A stretch of 64,000 bases of DNA from Planctomycetota bacterium (GCA_003696675.1 RFGH01000117.1:62001-126000), one strand, 5' to 3'; counted from the stretch's first letter, positions 53,496-62,071 are shown. Numbers and translations are program-made. Notes: generated from the sequence alone by a model not told the origin.

Positions 53496-54308
53496 TCAGA
53501 CGGACTGAGTCCGAACCGCCTCGACCGCCCCGGCAAACATCGCCAACCCCGGGGTCCGTCCGGCCCGCACGCCCGTGTCGAGCCGGGTCCAGAACGGATG
53601 ACGCGTCCAGTCGAGGTACCGCTCCGGGTGCGGCATCAACCCGAATATCCGGCCCGTCGCGTCGCAGATACCCGCGACATCCCCGGCCGAACCGTTCGGG
53701 TTGTCGGTGTACCGCAGCGCGATCTGCCCGTTGGACGCCAGTGAACGCAGCGTGGCGTCGTCCCGGGGAACGAACCTTCCTTCGCCGTGAGCGATCGGCA
53801 GCATCATGAGCTCCGGCGTCGAGAACCCATGCAACCCCCGCGTCCACACACAGGGCGAGTTCGCGTCGGCCGTCACCCCGACCCACCGGTCGACAAATCG
53901 GGGCGGCTCATTGTCCACCAGAGCCACCCGTTGCTCTGGCGCCGCGTGTTCAGGCCATCCCTCGCCGGCATCCGGCCCCGGCAGCAGGCCCACCTGGACC
54001 AGCACCTGGAAGCCATTGCAAACACCGATCATCGCCGCCCCGCGTTCCGCGGCCGACCGCAAAGCCGGATACAGCCGCTCCCGGAGCTGCATCGCCAGGA
54101 CCCGCCCAGAAGCGATGTCGTCGCCATACGAAAATCCGCCCGGAAACCCGAAGAGGTCAAAGGCGTCCATCCGGGAAGGATCCTCGATCAACGCCCGGAT
54201 GTGCACCAACTCGGGCTCGGCCCCGGCCAGCTTGAACGCTCTGCAGAGCTCGGCGTCGCAGTTGGTCCCCGCGGTGCGGACGATCAGGGCTCGGGCGGTG
54301 TCGGGCAT
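53496..54308 (-). CDS. purQ: Phosphoribosylformylglycinamidine synthase, glutaminase subunit
   Basis: The 270-residue class I glutamine amidotransferase provides ammonia for purine biosynthesis with PurL and PurS. TAGTNCDAELCRAFKLAGAE at the N-terminus, GFPGGFSYGDDIASGRV, the catalytic Cys97 in GVCNGFQVLV and GLMPHPERYLDWT (His and Glu of the triad) are all present. ATG 54308 was chosen; the protein begins MPDTARALIVRTAG. It is divergent from the DUF1015 gene with 87 bases between. The neighbouring minus-strand genes follow at 69 bases. Confidence 0.95.
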   Translation of the reverse strand: MPDTARALIVRTAGTNCDAELCRAFKLAGAEPELVHIRALIEDPSRMDAFDLFGFPGGFSYGDDIASGRVLAMQLRERLYPALRSAAERGAAMIGVCNGFQVLVQVGLLPGPDAGEGWPEHAAPEQRVALVDNEPPRFVDRWVGVTADANSPCVWTRGLHGFSTPELMMLPIAHGEGRFVPRDDATLRSLASNGQIALRYTDNPNGSAGDVAGICDATGRIFGLMPHPERYLDWTRHPFWTRLDTGVRAGRTPGLAMFAGAVEAVRTQSV

Positions 54309-54395
54309 GCCGGATCGTACGCCGCGGCGCGGTATGATCCCGCGCCCGGGCGGGACCCCCGGGCGATCTGCCCAGACTTCCAAAGGGGATCGGCC

Positions 54396-55742
54396 ATGCC
54401 AGGCGTCTATCCGTTCAGAGCGATCCAGTACCGAGCCGGTTCCGGCGATGTCTCCGACCTCGTGGCCCCCCCATACGATGTGCTCGACGCCGACGCGAAA
54501 GCCAGGCTCCTCGATCGGAACCCCTCCAACATCGTCGGGATCGACCTCCCTCATGTCCCGGCCAAGCAACTGGGTCCCAAGGAGGCCTATGAGTCGGCGG
54601 CCTCCTCCTATCAGAACATGCTCGCCACCGGAACCCTCGCTCAACGCGATACCCCGGCGATGTTCGCCTACCGACAGACATTCACCTTCGAGGGCAAGTC
54701 CTACCAGCGATGCGGCATGGCCTGCACGATCGACACCGTGCCCTTTGGGGCCAGGGAAGGCGGAGGCGTGCTCCCACATGAGCAGACCTTCGGGGGCCCG
54801 AAGGAAGACCGGCTCGCGCTCATGCGCGCGACACGGTGCCAGCTCTCGCCCATCTTCGGGCTGTACGCCGATGACGATGGCGAGGGAGCACGCGTGGTTC
54901 GGGACGCCATGGAATCACGCCAGCCCGATATGACCGCCGATCTGGGCGACGGCGTGACCCATGAGGTCTGGACCATCGAGGAAGGCCCCGTCACGGAAGC
55001 ATTCCAGAAAGCTCTCGCGGGGCAGGATGTCTTCGTCGCCGACGGACACCATCGGTACAACACCGCGCTCAACTATCTGAACGATCTCCAGAAGTCCGGG
55101 CCGCTGCCGCAGGATCATCCCGCCCGTCGAACTATGTTCGTCATGGTGTCGATGGCGGACCCGGGGCTCGCGATCGGACCGACCCACCGCGTGCTCGGCG
55201 GCATGGCCAACTACTCGATGGACCGATTCATCGAGGCATCTGCTGGATTGCTCCATGTCGAAGCGATCGACAACGACCCCAAAGCCTTCGAGAAACAGAT
55301 CGAGTTCCTGGCCGACCGGGAAGACACCAATGTGTTCGGGCTGTACGACTATGCCACCGGGCTGTGCTTCGCAGGCTGGCCCGCCATCCCGGACCCGCTC
55401 GAAGACCAGTTCCCGGATAAGCCGGCGGCCTGGCGCTTGCTGGATGTGGCGATCGTACAGCATCTGATCGTGGAGCAGATCTGCCAGCCAGAGCTGAACA
55501 ACGGCGACCCAGTCCGCTGGGCCTTCCCGCACACCATCGACGAGATGCTCGCGCTCGGCCGGGGCGTCGAAACCGGCAGCTCGATCGAGGGCGGCGGACG
55601 CCCGCAACTGGCGGTCATCGTCCGCCCGACACCGCTCGACGCCGTACGCGACATCTCCCGCGCGGGCGAACTGATGCCCCAGAAGTCAACATTCTTCTAT
55701 CCGAAACTCGCCACAGGCTTTTTTCTCAACCCGCTGGCCTGA
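54396..55742 (+). CDS. DUF1015 family protein
   Basis: The 448-residue soluble protein has family hallmarks: VYPFRAIQYR at the N-terminus, VAPPYDVLDADAKARLLDRN (S/V-APPYDV), LPHEQTFGGPKEDRLALMRA, FVADGHHRYNTALNYL (DGHHRY) and a C-terminal PKSTxFxPKxxxG-like MPQKSTFFYPKLATGFF. DUF1015 proteins are proposed to be hydrolases or phosphoserine-related enzymes, often beside serine metabolism genes; no such neighbour is here. AAAGGGGAT precedes the ATG at 54396. Confidence 0.88.
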   Translation: MPGVYPFRAIQYRAGSGDVSDLVAPPYDVLDADAKARLLDRNPSNIVGIDLPHVPAKQLGPKEAYESAASSYQNMLATGTLAQRDTPAMFAYRQTFTFEGKSYQRCGMACTIDTVPFGAREGGGVLPHEQTFGGPKEDRLALMRATRCQLSPIFGLYADDDGEGARVVRDAMESRQPDMTADLGDGVTHEVWTIEEGPVTEAFQKALAGQDVFVADGHHRYNTALNYLNDLQKSGPLPQDHPARRTMFVMVSMADPGLAIGPTHRVLGGMANYSMDRFIEASAGLLHVEAIDNDPKAFEKQIEFLADREDTNVFGLYDYATGLCFAGWPAIPDPLEDQFPDKPAAWRLLDVAIVQHLIVEQICQPELNNGDPVRWAFPHTIDEMLALGRGVETGSSIEGGGRPQLAVIVRPTPLDAVRDISRAGELMPQKSTFFYPKLATGFFLNPLA

Positions 55743-55745
55743 CGG

Positions 55746-56183
55746 TCATTCCGGCTCTCCGAGCGACTTCCGGATCATCCGGAGGTACTCGGCCGGGCCC
55801 GCCCCGCCCTCGATGACGCCGATGGTCTCGTCGCCGCGCATCAGCAGCGTGGTGGGATACGCCCTCACGCCGAGCGATCGGATCTCCGCGAGATTCGGCC
55901 CCTCCTCGAGATAGACGGAAACGGTACGATCGCGCAGATACGCGACAACCTCCGCGTCCGTCAGCGCCCCGCGTTTGAGCGCCTGGCACGGGCCGCACCA
56001 GTCCGCGGTCGCAAGAATGAACAGCGGCTTGCCCGTTTCGGCAGAAACCGAACGCGCGGCCTCAAGCGTGTAGCCATCCGCGAAGACCTCGGGCGTTTGG
56101 GCCTTGCGACCGAGCCCGCGGGCCATCAGCAACGCGGAGAGCGCCGCCACGATCACGAACAGCACAACCGTGTCCTTCTTCAT
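55746..56183 (-). CDS. Membrane-anchored thioredoxin-like protein
   Basis: The 145-residue protein has an N-terminal signal anchor (MKKDTVVLFVIVAALSALLM) and a thioredoxin fold. ATADWCGPCQALKRGALTD holds the CGPC redox motif and VRAYPTTLLMRGDETIG the cis-Pro. It should face the periplasm. ATG 56183 preferred over TTG three codons upstream. It follows the second CorC-like gene by 45 bases on the same strand. Convergent with the DUF1015 gene with 3 bases between stops. Confidence 0.88.
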   Translation of the reverse strand: MKKDTVVLFVIVAALSALLMARGLGRKAQTPEVFADGYTLEAARSVSAETGKPLFILATADWCGPCQALKRGALTDAEVVAYLRDRTVSVYLEEGPNLAEIRSLGVRAYPTTLLMRGDETIGVIEGGAGPAEYLRMIRKSLGEPE

Positions 56184-56228
56184 GCCCCGCAAACCCAGCT
56201 TGCCGCGGTCTTATTCCCAGCCCAGGCA

Positions 56229-57212
56229 TCACCACGCCCGCAGATCGCCGATAAGCGGCTCAACCAGATCTTTCTGCGTCACAATTCCGACCGCCTGCCC
56301 GCCCCGCTCGACGATACCCATCTGCGCCCCCCGATCCCGGAGGGTCCCCAAAGCATCCCACGCCGTCGCATCGAAAGCAACCATCGTCGCGGGCTCCGCG
56401 AGGACACCGACCGATGCCCAGCCGCCCCGCGCGATCGCCAGCATCGATGCGATGCCCACCACACGCCCCTGATCGTCCAGCACCGGGTACAGCGAGTGAG
56501 GCCTCTTCGCCACGAACGCGCGAACACGCGGAAATGTCCACCCTGCCCGCAGGCACGCCGCCGCCTGAATCGGCACCATTTCCTCACGCACCCGAGTCGT
56601 TTCGACCGCCAGAGCTCGATCAACCAGGCCTGCCTGGGCCTCGGACAGCGCGGGCGAACCATGCTTGATCATCTCGGCGCTCCGGGCTCTGGGCGTGCTG
56701 AGCGCACCGGCGGCATCCGCCCCGAGCACCCGGCCGAGCAACCTCGACAACAGCACAATGCCCGGAACCACGCCCGTCACCAGCCCCAGCAGCATCATCC
56801 CGTGCAGAGCAGGCGCGAACGCCCGAACGGCGCGATCGGCATTCGCACGGAAGAGTTCCTTGGGAAGCGACTCGGCAAAGACAAGCAGGACCGGGGTCAG
56901 CACCGCTGCCTGCAGCAGTACCATGGCGGCTTCGGAAAGCCCGAGCGTCGCAAGCAGCGCTGTCACCGCCAGAGTCCCGAGATAGTTGAATGCATTGTTG
57001 AAAAGCAGCAGCGTAGTCAGGCTACGCTCGGGATGATCGAGCGCCGAAGCCACCACACGGTCGCCAAACCCCGCAACCGCCGACCGTGCACGGATGAACG
57101 CCCGAACAGAACTCGTCGCATACAGCCCGGTCTCCATACCCGAGCACAACATCGAGCCCCCTAGCCCGATGGCCGCGACGAGCCACCACATCGCCAACTC
57201 CACGCCGCTCAT
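56229..57212 (-). CDS. CorC/HlyC-type protein (DUF21 and CBS domains), shorter paralogue
   Basis: The 327-residue protein has the DUF21 N-terminal transmembrane domain (LAMWWLVAAIGLGGSMLCSG, ALDHPERSLTTLLLFNNAFN) and a CBS-pair region (HSLYPVLDDQGRVVGIASML and IVERGGQAVGIVTQKDLVEP). It lacks the C-terminal CorC_HlyC domain found in the neighbour. Family members include Mg/Co transport-associated proteins, but function is not settled. The ATG overlaps the stop of the upstream CorC-like gene by 4 bases, and the two likely act together. Confidence 0.85.
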   Translation of the reverse strand: MSGVELAMWWLVAAIGLGGSMLCSGMETGLYATSSVRAFIRARSAVAGFGDRVVASALDHPERSLTTLLLFNNAFNYLGTLAVTALLATLGLSEAAMVLLQAAVLTPVLLVFAESLPKELFRANADRAVRAFAPALHGMMLLGLVTGVVPGIVLLSRLLGRVLGADAAGALSTPRARSAEMIKHGSPALSEAQAGLVDRALAVETTRVREEMVPIQAAACLRAGWTFPRVRAFVAKRPHSLYPVLDDQGRVVGIASMLAIARGGWASVGVLAEPATMVAFDATAWDALGTLRDRGAQMGIVERGGQAVGIVTQKDLVEPLIGDLRAW

Positions 57213-58462
57213 GACCGCCGCTCCCGCAAGGCGACCCCCACACGCAGAATGGCCCGGTCTTCCACCTGTATCGCGGTGAGGCGCAGATCACCCAGCTCGA
57301 CCGAATCACCCTCGACCGGCATCGTTCCGAGTTGGGCCATCAGCAATCCCGCGATGGTCGTCGCCCGCCCGGCCTTTGCAATCGCCGCCCGCTCGCCGAA
57401 CGCCTCGATCATGTGCCGAACCGTGAGCCGCCCCGGCACGACCCATGCCCGCTCGCCGACCCGCTCGATGCCCAAATCGGAACCCTGCTCCGAGGTTTCC
57501 GCCCCAGAGACGAGCACTTCCACGACATCGGCCACCGTGATCAAGCCCGAGACGCCGCCGTGCTCATCCACACACACCGCGACACTCACGCCCTCATCCC
57601 GAAACCTCGAAAGCAGCGTGTCCAACCGTGCCAGCTCCGGCACGAACCGGACCGGCTCGACCGACCGCTCCATCGACCAGCCCGCGAGCATGCGATTGGC
57701 GTGGAGCATGGAAACCACACGCCCGTCGAGTCCGCCCACGCACACCGGGTAATGATCATGCCCCGTGTCCAGCACGGTTCGGAGGACAACTTCCTTCGAC
57801 GCCCCCCGCTCGATCGCCACGAGATCGACACGCGGGCGCATGACCTCACGCACACGCATCCCGCCCAACGAGACGATCGAACGCAGCAGCCCCTGCTCCG
57901 TGCCGCGGAACGCTCCCTCGGCGGCACTCAACTCGATGAGCGCCCCCAGCTCATCCGGAGTCACCGGCTGGGGATCCCCGGATCCCGGCGCCACCAATCT
58001 CGCCAGCGGCGCGATCACGAACCGGTCGAAACCGGCCAGAAACGGAGAAATCACAGCGCCCACACCCGCATGGAACGGCGCTGCGAACCGTAGAAAGAAG
58101 ACGCGGGCCGATGTCGCAAACAACTTTGCGAAAACCTCGCCGAGCAGCACGATCGCGAGCACAGACCCCACCGAGATCAGCACCCGCTCGGTCGTCGTCT
58201 CCGCCCGCACCGTCAGCACGCTGGTGGCTACGAAATAGGCCACATTCGCCACCATGTTCAGCAGCAGAACCTGCCCGAGCAGCCTGCGAGGATGGGCACG
58301 CAACCGCTCGATGATGCGCAGCACGCCCGGCGATGTCCGACGCAACCGAGCCAACTCGCCCGGCGTGACACCAAACAACGCCGTCTCGGAAGCCGACGCA
58401 AACGCCGAAAACACGAGCAGCACCGGCAGCGACAGCAGCAGCGCAAGCCCGGTCGGGTCCAT
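57209..58462 (-). CDS. CorC/HlyC-type protein (DUF21, CBS and CorC_HlyC domains)
   Basis: The 417-residue protein begins MDPTGLALLLSLPVLLVFSA, with the DUF21 signature ASASETALFGVTPGELARLR. The CBS pair follows (MRVREVMRPRVDLVAIERGA and DEHGGVSGLITVADVVEVLV), then the CorC_HlyC domain at the C-terminus (AWVVPGRLTVRHMIEAFGER). HscB lies 5 bases upstream on the same strand. The ATG at 58462 was chosen. The stop overlaps the next gene by 4 bases. Physiological role may be divalent-metal efflux or homeostasis. Confidence 0.88.
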   Translation of the reverse strand: MDPTGLALLLSLPVLLVFSAFASASETALFGVTPGELARLRRTSPGVLRIIERLRAHPRRLLGQVLLLNMVANVAYFVATSVLTVRAETTTERVLISVGSVLAIVLLGEVFAKLFATSARVFFLRFAAPFHAGVGAVISPFLAGFDRFVIAPLARLVAPGSGDPQPVTPDELGALIELSAAEGAFRGTEQGLLRSIVSLGGMRVREVMRPRVDLVAIERGASKEVVLRTVLDTGHDHYPVCVGGLDGRVVSMLHANRMLAGWSMERSVEPVRFVPELARLDTLLSRFRDEGVSVAVCVDEHGGVSGLITVADVVEVLVSGAETSEQGSDLGIERVGERAWVVPGRLTVRHMIEAFGERAAIAKAGRATTIAGLLMAQLGTMPVEGDSVELGDLRLTAIQVEDRAILRVGVALRERRS

Positions 58463-58467
58463 GGTGT

Positions 58468-59025
58468 TCAGCCCGAGAAGTCCGCGTGCCGCGGGTCGTA
58501 CCCAGGATCGAGCTGCTCGATGAGCCGCTCGGTGTACCGCCAAGCATTCAACTCCGTCCGGATCCTGCGCAAGAGTTCGTGGTCGGGGCTTCCACCCGCC
58601 TCTCGGAACAATGCCGCCGCACGCCCGATGTGCGCTGCTCGCCTTTCCGCGGCGAACGATTCCCATTTCGAACGCGCGTGCTCCCCCTCCGCCAACTCAT
58701 CCTCGATCGTGCTGCGCAGCTCCATCATCTCCATCAGGAACCCGTCAGGCAGGCTCTTCTCTTCGCTCGCGGCCGGCCCGCCCAGCAGCGACAGCAACAC
58801 ATTCGCCCGCGACTCCGGATCCGCCAACACCGATCGCGCCTCCGTCAGGAACGCCGCATCCAACGCCCCACCCTCACCGACCACATCGGGATGAACCCCC
58901 CCCAACCGGGCAAGGAAAGCTGCCTCAATTTCCGCGTCCGAAAGATCGAACCGCCGTGGCAATCCCAAGGCCCCGAAGGGGTCAAAACCGACTTTCTGGC
59001 TGGATGAAGAGCCCGAATGCATCAC
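58468..59025 (-). CDS. HscB-like Fe-S cluster assembly co-chaperone
   Basis: The 185-residue protein has a J-domain in HscB form: FGALGLPRRFDLSDAEIEAA, then HPD (VHPDVV, residues about 50-54). The C-terminal three-helix domain, ending HELLRRIRTELNAWRYTERL, is typical of HscB. HscB brings IscU to HscA. The gene leads an operon with two CorC-like genes and a thioredoxin-like gene. Its ATG is overlapped by the stop of a tiny upstream frame. Confidence 0.85.
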   Translation of the reverse strand: MMHSGSSSSQKVGFDPFGALGLPRRFDLSDAEIEAAFLARLGGVHPDVVGEGGALDAAFLTEARSVLADPESRANVLLSLLGGPAASEEKSLPDGFLMEMMELRSTIEDELAEGEHARSKWESFAAERRAAHIGRAAALFREAGGSPDHELLRRIRTELNAWRYTERLIEQLDPGYDPRHADFSG

Positions 59026-59102
59026 AGACCAACCTTACGCAGCTTGTACCCACAAACACGGCATTGACCGACCGCCCCTTTTCGAGGAACATGGGGTGTC
59101 AC
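59022..59102 (-). CDS. Tiny coupled open frame with half a zinc ribbon
   Basis: From GTG 59102 a 26-codon frame ends at TGA overlapping the hscB ATG (ATGA). It ends QCRVCGYKLRKVGL, the same CxxCGYxLR pattern as the ribbons at 19298 and 52131, but with only one CxxC pair. A longer start would lie antisense to the racemase-like gene. It may be a leader peptide, a remnant of a zinc-ribbon gene or a chance frame. Confidence 0.3.
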   Translation of the reverse strand: MTPHVPRKGAVGQCRVCGYKLRKVGL

Positions 59103-59127
59103 GAAACCCGTAGGGAAAGGACTCCGC

Positions 59128-59841
59128 TTGCCCAGGCATTTCGGCATCGTCGGCGTGAGCCCCGAAGGGGCGGCCATCTGCTTCCGGCAGGTCCATCGCC
59201 ACGCCTCCCTGCTGCTCGATTCCCACCTGCACCCCACAGTCTCCGTCCACAACCTCCCGTTCGCCGACTATCTCGACGCCATCCACCGCGACGATTGGCT
59301 CGCCGTCGGCTCGATGCTCCGCGAGTCTGCCAACAAACTCGCGTCGATCGGCGCCGAGTTCTGCTTCTGCCCCGACAACGCCGTTCAGCAGGCTGTTCAG
59401 ATCGCCGAGGTCGGATGCAACATCCCCTGGCTCCGCATGACCGACGCAGTCGGGGAAGCCCTCGCCCGCGACGGACGGCGCACAGTCGGTGTCATCGGAA
59501 CCAAGGTGGTCACCTGCGGCAGCGTCTATCAGACCGATCTGGGTCTACGGGGCATCAAAATCGTCCGCCCCGACGATGATGACGCCGACACGCTTGATTC
59601 GATCGTCTTCGACGAACTGGTCTACGGCTCGATCAAGCCCGAGTCACGCGATTCGATGATCAGGATCGTCCGCCGCCTCGGGGCAAAGGGCTGCGAAGGC
59701 GTGATCCTCGGCTGTTCGGAAGCGCCACTCGCCATCACACCGGAAAACAGCCCGCTGCCCGTCTACAACGCCAGCGAAATCATGTCCGAGCAGGCGGTGC
59801 GACACGCCATGGCAGGACTGGCAGCCAAAGCAGCCCAATAG
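59128..59841 (+). CDS. Aspartate/glutamate racemase-family protein with altered active site
   Basis: The 237-residue protein has the racemase fold: HFGIVGVSPEGAAICFRQVH at the N-terminus, a first active-site region FCPDNAVQQAV and a second GVILGCSEAPLAIT. Second-site Cys and Glu are intact. At the first site the residue before Asn is Asp, not Cys (or Thr as in broad-specificity enzymes). A PLP-independent racemase with a changed acid/base pair or another isomerase is possible. It is divergent from hscB. Confidence 0.75.
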   Translation: MPRHFGIVGVSPEGAAICFRQVHRHASLLLDSHLHPTVSVHNLPFADYLDAIHRDDWLAVGSMLRESANKLASIGAEFCFCPDNAVQQAVQIAEVGCNIPWLRMTDAVGEALARDGRRTVGVIGTKVVTCGSVYQTDLGLRGIKIVRPDDDDADTLDSIVFDELVYGSIKPESRDSMIRIVRRLGAKGCEGVILGCSEAPLAITPENSPLPVYNASEIMSEQAVRHAMAGLAAKAAQ

Positions 59842-59844
59842 CGC

Positions 59845-60336
59845 CTACGGAGCGGCATCGCCCGCCGGCTCGGTGACCGGCAATCCCGTCGCGAGCCACT
59901 CGTCGTACCCACCCGGGTAGAACTTCACCCGGCTCTTGAACATGCTGTTGTAGCCGGCCTGAAGTAAACGCTTGACCATGGCCCGAGCAACCCCAGAACT
60001 GGGGTTCTGCCCGAAGACCACCAGAGCTTCCTTGGATTCGAGATTCGGGTCCAGGCGAGCCCGCAGATCTACATCGTTTGGGCGAAGATTGATCGCACCC
60101 TCGATCGTGCCCTGCTCGAAAATCGAGGACCGCCGGGCATCAATGAACACCGCCTCCGCGTCGGCGCCCTTCGACTTCTCGTGCAACTTTACCGCCTCGG
60201 CAAGCGTGACAATCTGGATCCTTTTGTCGGAAACTTGGCGCTGGCACCCGCCGAGGTGGAGCCCCGCCAAAACCACGCCCAACACCACCCAGATCCGGGG
60301 TGACATCCATGACCAGCGTCGCATCTCATCGTGCAT
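59845..60336 (-). CDS. Lipoprotein with rhodanese-like domain lacking the catalytic Cys
   Basis: The 163-residue protein has an N-terminal hydrophobic segment and a lipobox LHLGGC (Cys near residue 31). The rhodanese fold follows: IDARRSSIFEQGTIEGAINL, then VVFGQNPSSGVARAMVKRLL, and YPGGYDEWLATG. In active rhodaneses the loop after VV(Y/F) begins with Cys; here it is Gly. It may bind rather than transfer sulfur. It is divergent from the DsbD-alpha-like gene. Confidence 0.8.
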   Translation of the reverse strand: MHDEMRRWSWMSPRIWVVLGVVLAGLHLGGCQRQVSDKRIQIVTLAEAVKLHEKSKGADAEAVFIDARRSSIFEQGTIEGAINLRPNDVDLRARLDPNLESKEALVVFGQNPSSGVARAMVKRLLQAGYNSMFKSRVKFYPGGYDEWLATGLPVTEPAGDAAP

Positions 60337-60402
60337 GCGGAGAGAATAACACCCGCAGCCGGTGCGTTCTCCTCGGACACCAAGGCTTGGGAGAATAGGT
60401 CG

Positions 60403-61239
60403 TTGAAACGGAAGTCACCCCAAATGAGTGCACTCGCCGTTGTCACCTTGGTCGCGTCGGGTGCTCTGGCGTCCCAACCGGCCGCCGAGCACACCGAGGA
60501 TCCGCTCGTCCGCGTCCGAGCGATCTCGATGTCCCCTTCCGCCATGCCCGGTCAGCGGGTCGAGGTCGGCATCCACTTCGAAATCGCGGATGGCTGGCAC
60601 ACCTATTGGCCCGGACAGAACGACACCGGATTCGGGACCACCATCGAGGTGAAAGCACCGGAGGGCGTTCAAGTTTCCGGCCCCCACTGGCCGGCTCCGA
60701 AGCGGCATGTGGCCCCGGGAGACATCCTCGACCATGTCCATGAGGGCTCGGTGACCCCAATCTTCTATCTCAACCTGCCGCAGGGCCTTGAGATCGGCTC
60801 TACGATCACCATCGACTTTGATCTGGCCTGGCTGGTGTGCAAAGAAATGTGCATACCGGGCTGGGAAAGCCTTTCGTTGTCCATCCCCGTGACTCAGACA
60901 GACGCGCCGCCCCAGACTGAAGGTCGGATCCTTGCCGAAGCCAGGGCCCGCATCCCCGATTGGCGGCGCCCCACCCGCATTCAGCTCGATGGAAGCACGG
61001 CCAGCATCACCCGACCCGGCGCGACCGCCATCGCCTTCTATCCCGACGAAGCCTCGGGCCATGTCCGAGACCTGCTCAACGCCGGCTACGCCGAGGGCGA
61101 CACCTTGACGCTGACCGTCGAGGGAGACGATCCGCGGCTTTCGGGCGTGCTGGAGGTCTGGCGAGGCCCGGACCAGCCTTCCACCTTGGAGCAGATCACA
61201 TCCGGAGCGATCGCCGCACCGGAATCACCCTTTGAATAA
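60403..61239 (+). CDS. Periplasmic DsbD-alpha/ScsB-N-like domain protein
   Basis: The 278-residue protein starts at TTG 60403, which gives a basic n-region and a good signal peptide (MKRKSPQMSALAVVTLVASG, cleavage after ALA). ATG 60424 would start without positive charge. VEVGIHFEIADGWHTYWPGQ and DLAWLVCKEMCIPGWESLSL match the N-terminal domain of DsbD (two Cys in VCKEMC). No transmembrane electron-carrier domain follows, so the domain is free-standing. A redoxin gene follows after 65 bases. It probably passes electrons to an envelope thiol partner. Confidence 0.82.
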   Translation: MKRKSPQMSALAVVTLVASGALASQPAAEHTEDPLVRVRAISMSPSAMPGQRVEVGIHFEIADGWHTYWPGQNDTGFGTTIEVKAPEGVQVSGPHWPAPKRHVAPGDILDHVHEGSVTPIFYLNLPQGLEIGSTITIDFDLAWLVCKEMCIPGWESLSLSIPVTQTDAPPQTEGRILAEARARIPDWRRPTRIQLDGSTASITRPGATAIAFYPDEASGHVRDLLNAGYAEGDTLTLTVEGDDPRLSGVLEVWRGPDQPSTLEQITSGAIAAPESPFE

Positions 61240-61246
61240 AACCTGA

Positions 61247-61263
61247 TCCGGCGACGCGCCGGA
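61247..61263 (+). other. Intercistronic hairpin between DsbD-alpha-like gene and redoxin
   Basis: TCCGGCG at 61247-61253 pairs with CGCCGGA at 61257-61263 around a 3-base loop. No T-run follows on the plus strand, so it is more likely an mRNA stability element than a terminator. Confidence 0.4.
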
Positions 61264-61304
61264 ATCCACACCCCCGCCCCAGAGCGGGCGAGAAGGAGGA
61301 ACCC

Positions 61305-61934
61305 ATGTTCGGATCTATGAAGCGTGCCCTGTTCGCCACCGCCGCCATCGCCGTCGGCGGTGCCATGATCGCCGCGGGAGCGGCCGCACCGCAGGCCGAG
61401 GTCGGCAAGCCCGCCCCGGACTTCACACTGGTTGATATGGACGGCAAGGAGCACAGCCTGAGTTCCTACACCGCCCAGGGCAAGATCGTCGTTCTTGAGT
61501 GGTTCAACTACGAGTGTCCCTTCGTCAAGAAGCACTACAACAGCGAGAAGGACACCATGAACGCGCTGGTCAAGGCCTGGGAAGCCCAGCCGGTCGTCTG
61601 GCTGCGTGTCAACTCCGCCGATCCCAAGAACCCCGTCGGCAAAGCCGAGAATGTCCGCGAAGCCATCAAAGAATGGAACATCACGACCCCCGTCCTCGTC
61701 GATGCGGACGGCAAGGTCGGCAAGATGTACGGCGCCAAGCGCACCCCCGAGATGTATGTCATCAACGCCGACGGCGTACTGGTCTATCACGGCGCGATCG
61801 ATAACGACCGCACCGCACGCGGCCCCGGGGATGTGAACTATGTCGAGCAGGCCGTCAACGCGACCCTCGCCGGCGAGCCGGTGACCACCCCCACTACCCA
61901 GGCCTACGGGTGCTCGATCAAATACGCCAACTGA
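61305..61934 (+). CDS. Secreted redoxin (AhpC/TSA-like, single active Cys)
   Basis: The 209-residue protein has a signal peptide (MFGSMKRALFATAAIAVGGA, cleavage near residue 28) and a thioredoxin/peroxiredoxin fold. VGKPAPDFTLVDMDGKEHSL opens the fold and LEWFNYECPFVKKHYNSEKD holds one active Cys in the CPFVKKHY motif typical of periplasmic redoxins. GAKRTPEMYVINADGVLVYH gives the cis-Pro region. GAAGGAGG precedes the ATG. A second Cys is near the C-terminus (GCSIKYAN). It may reduce peroxides or act with the upstream DsbD-alpha-like protein. Confidence 0.88.
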   Translation: MFGSMKRALFATAAIAVGGAMIAAGAAAPQAEVGKPAPDFTLVDMDGKEHSLSSYTAQGKIVVLEWFNYECPFVKKHYNSEKDTMNALVKAWEAQPVVWLRVNSADPKNPVGKAENVREAIKEWNITTPVLVDADGKVGKMYGAKRTPEMYVINADGVLVYHGAIDNDRTARGPGDVNYVEQAVNATLAGEPVTTPTTQAYGCSIKYAN

Positions 61935-61981
61935 TCCAACAAACCGAGGCCTCCCGACCCCGGTCCGGGACCATCTCCTCG

Positions 61982-62015
61982 CACGCCCCCGGCCATACCG
62001 CCGGGGGCGTGTTTT
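61982..62015 (+). terminator. Rho-independent terminator after the redoxin gene
   Basis: CACGCCCCCGG at 61982-61992 pairs perfectly with CCGGGGGCGTG at 62001-62011. TTTT follows at 62012-62015. Confidence 0.85.
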
Positions 62016-62071
62016 CTCCACGATCCCCACCGCTCCCGCGTCGATACAGTTGACGGAAGGGAACCCCCGAC

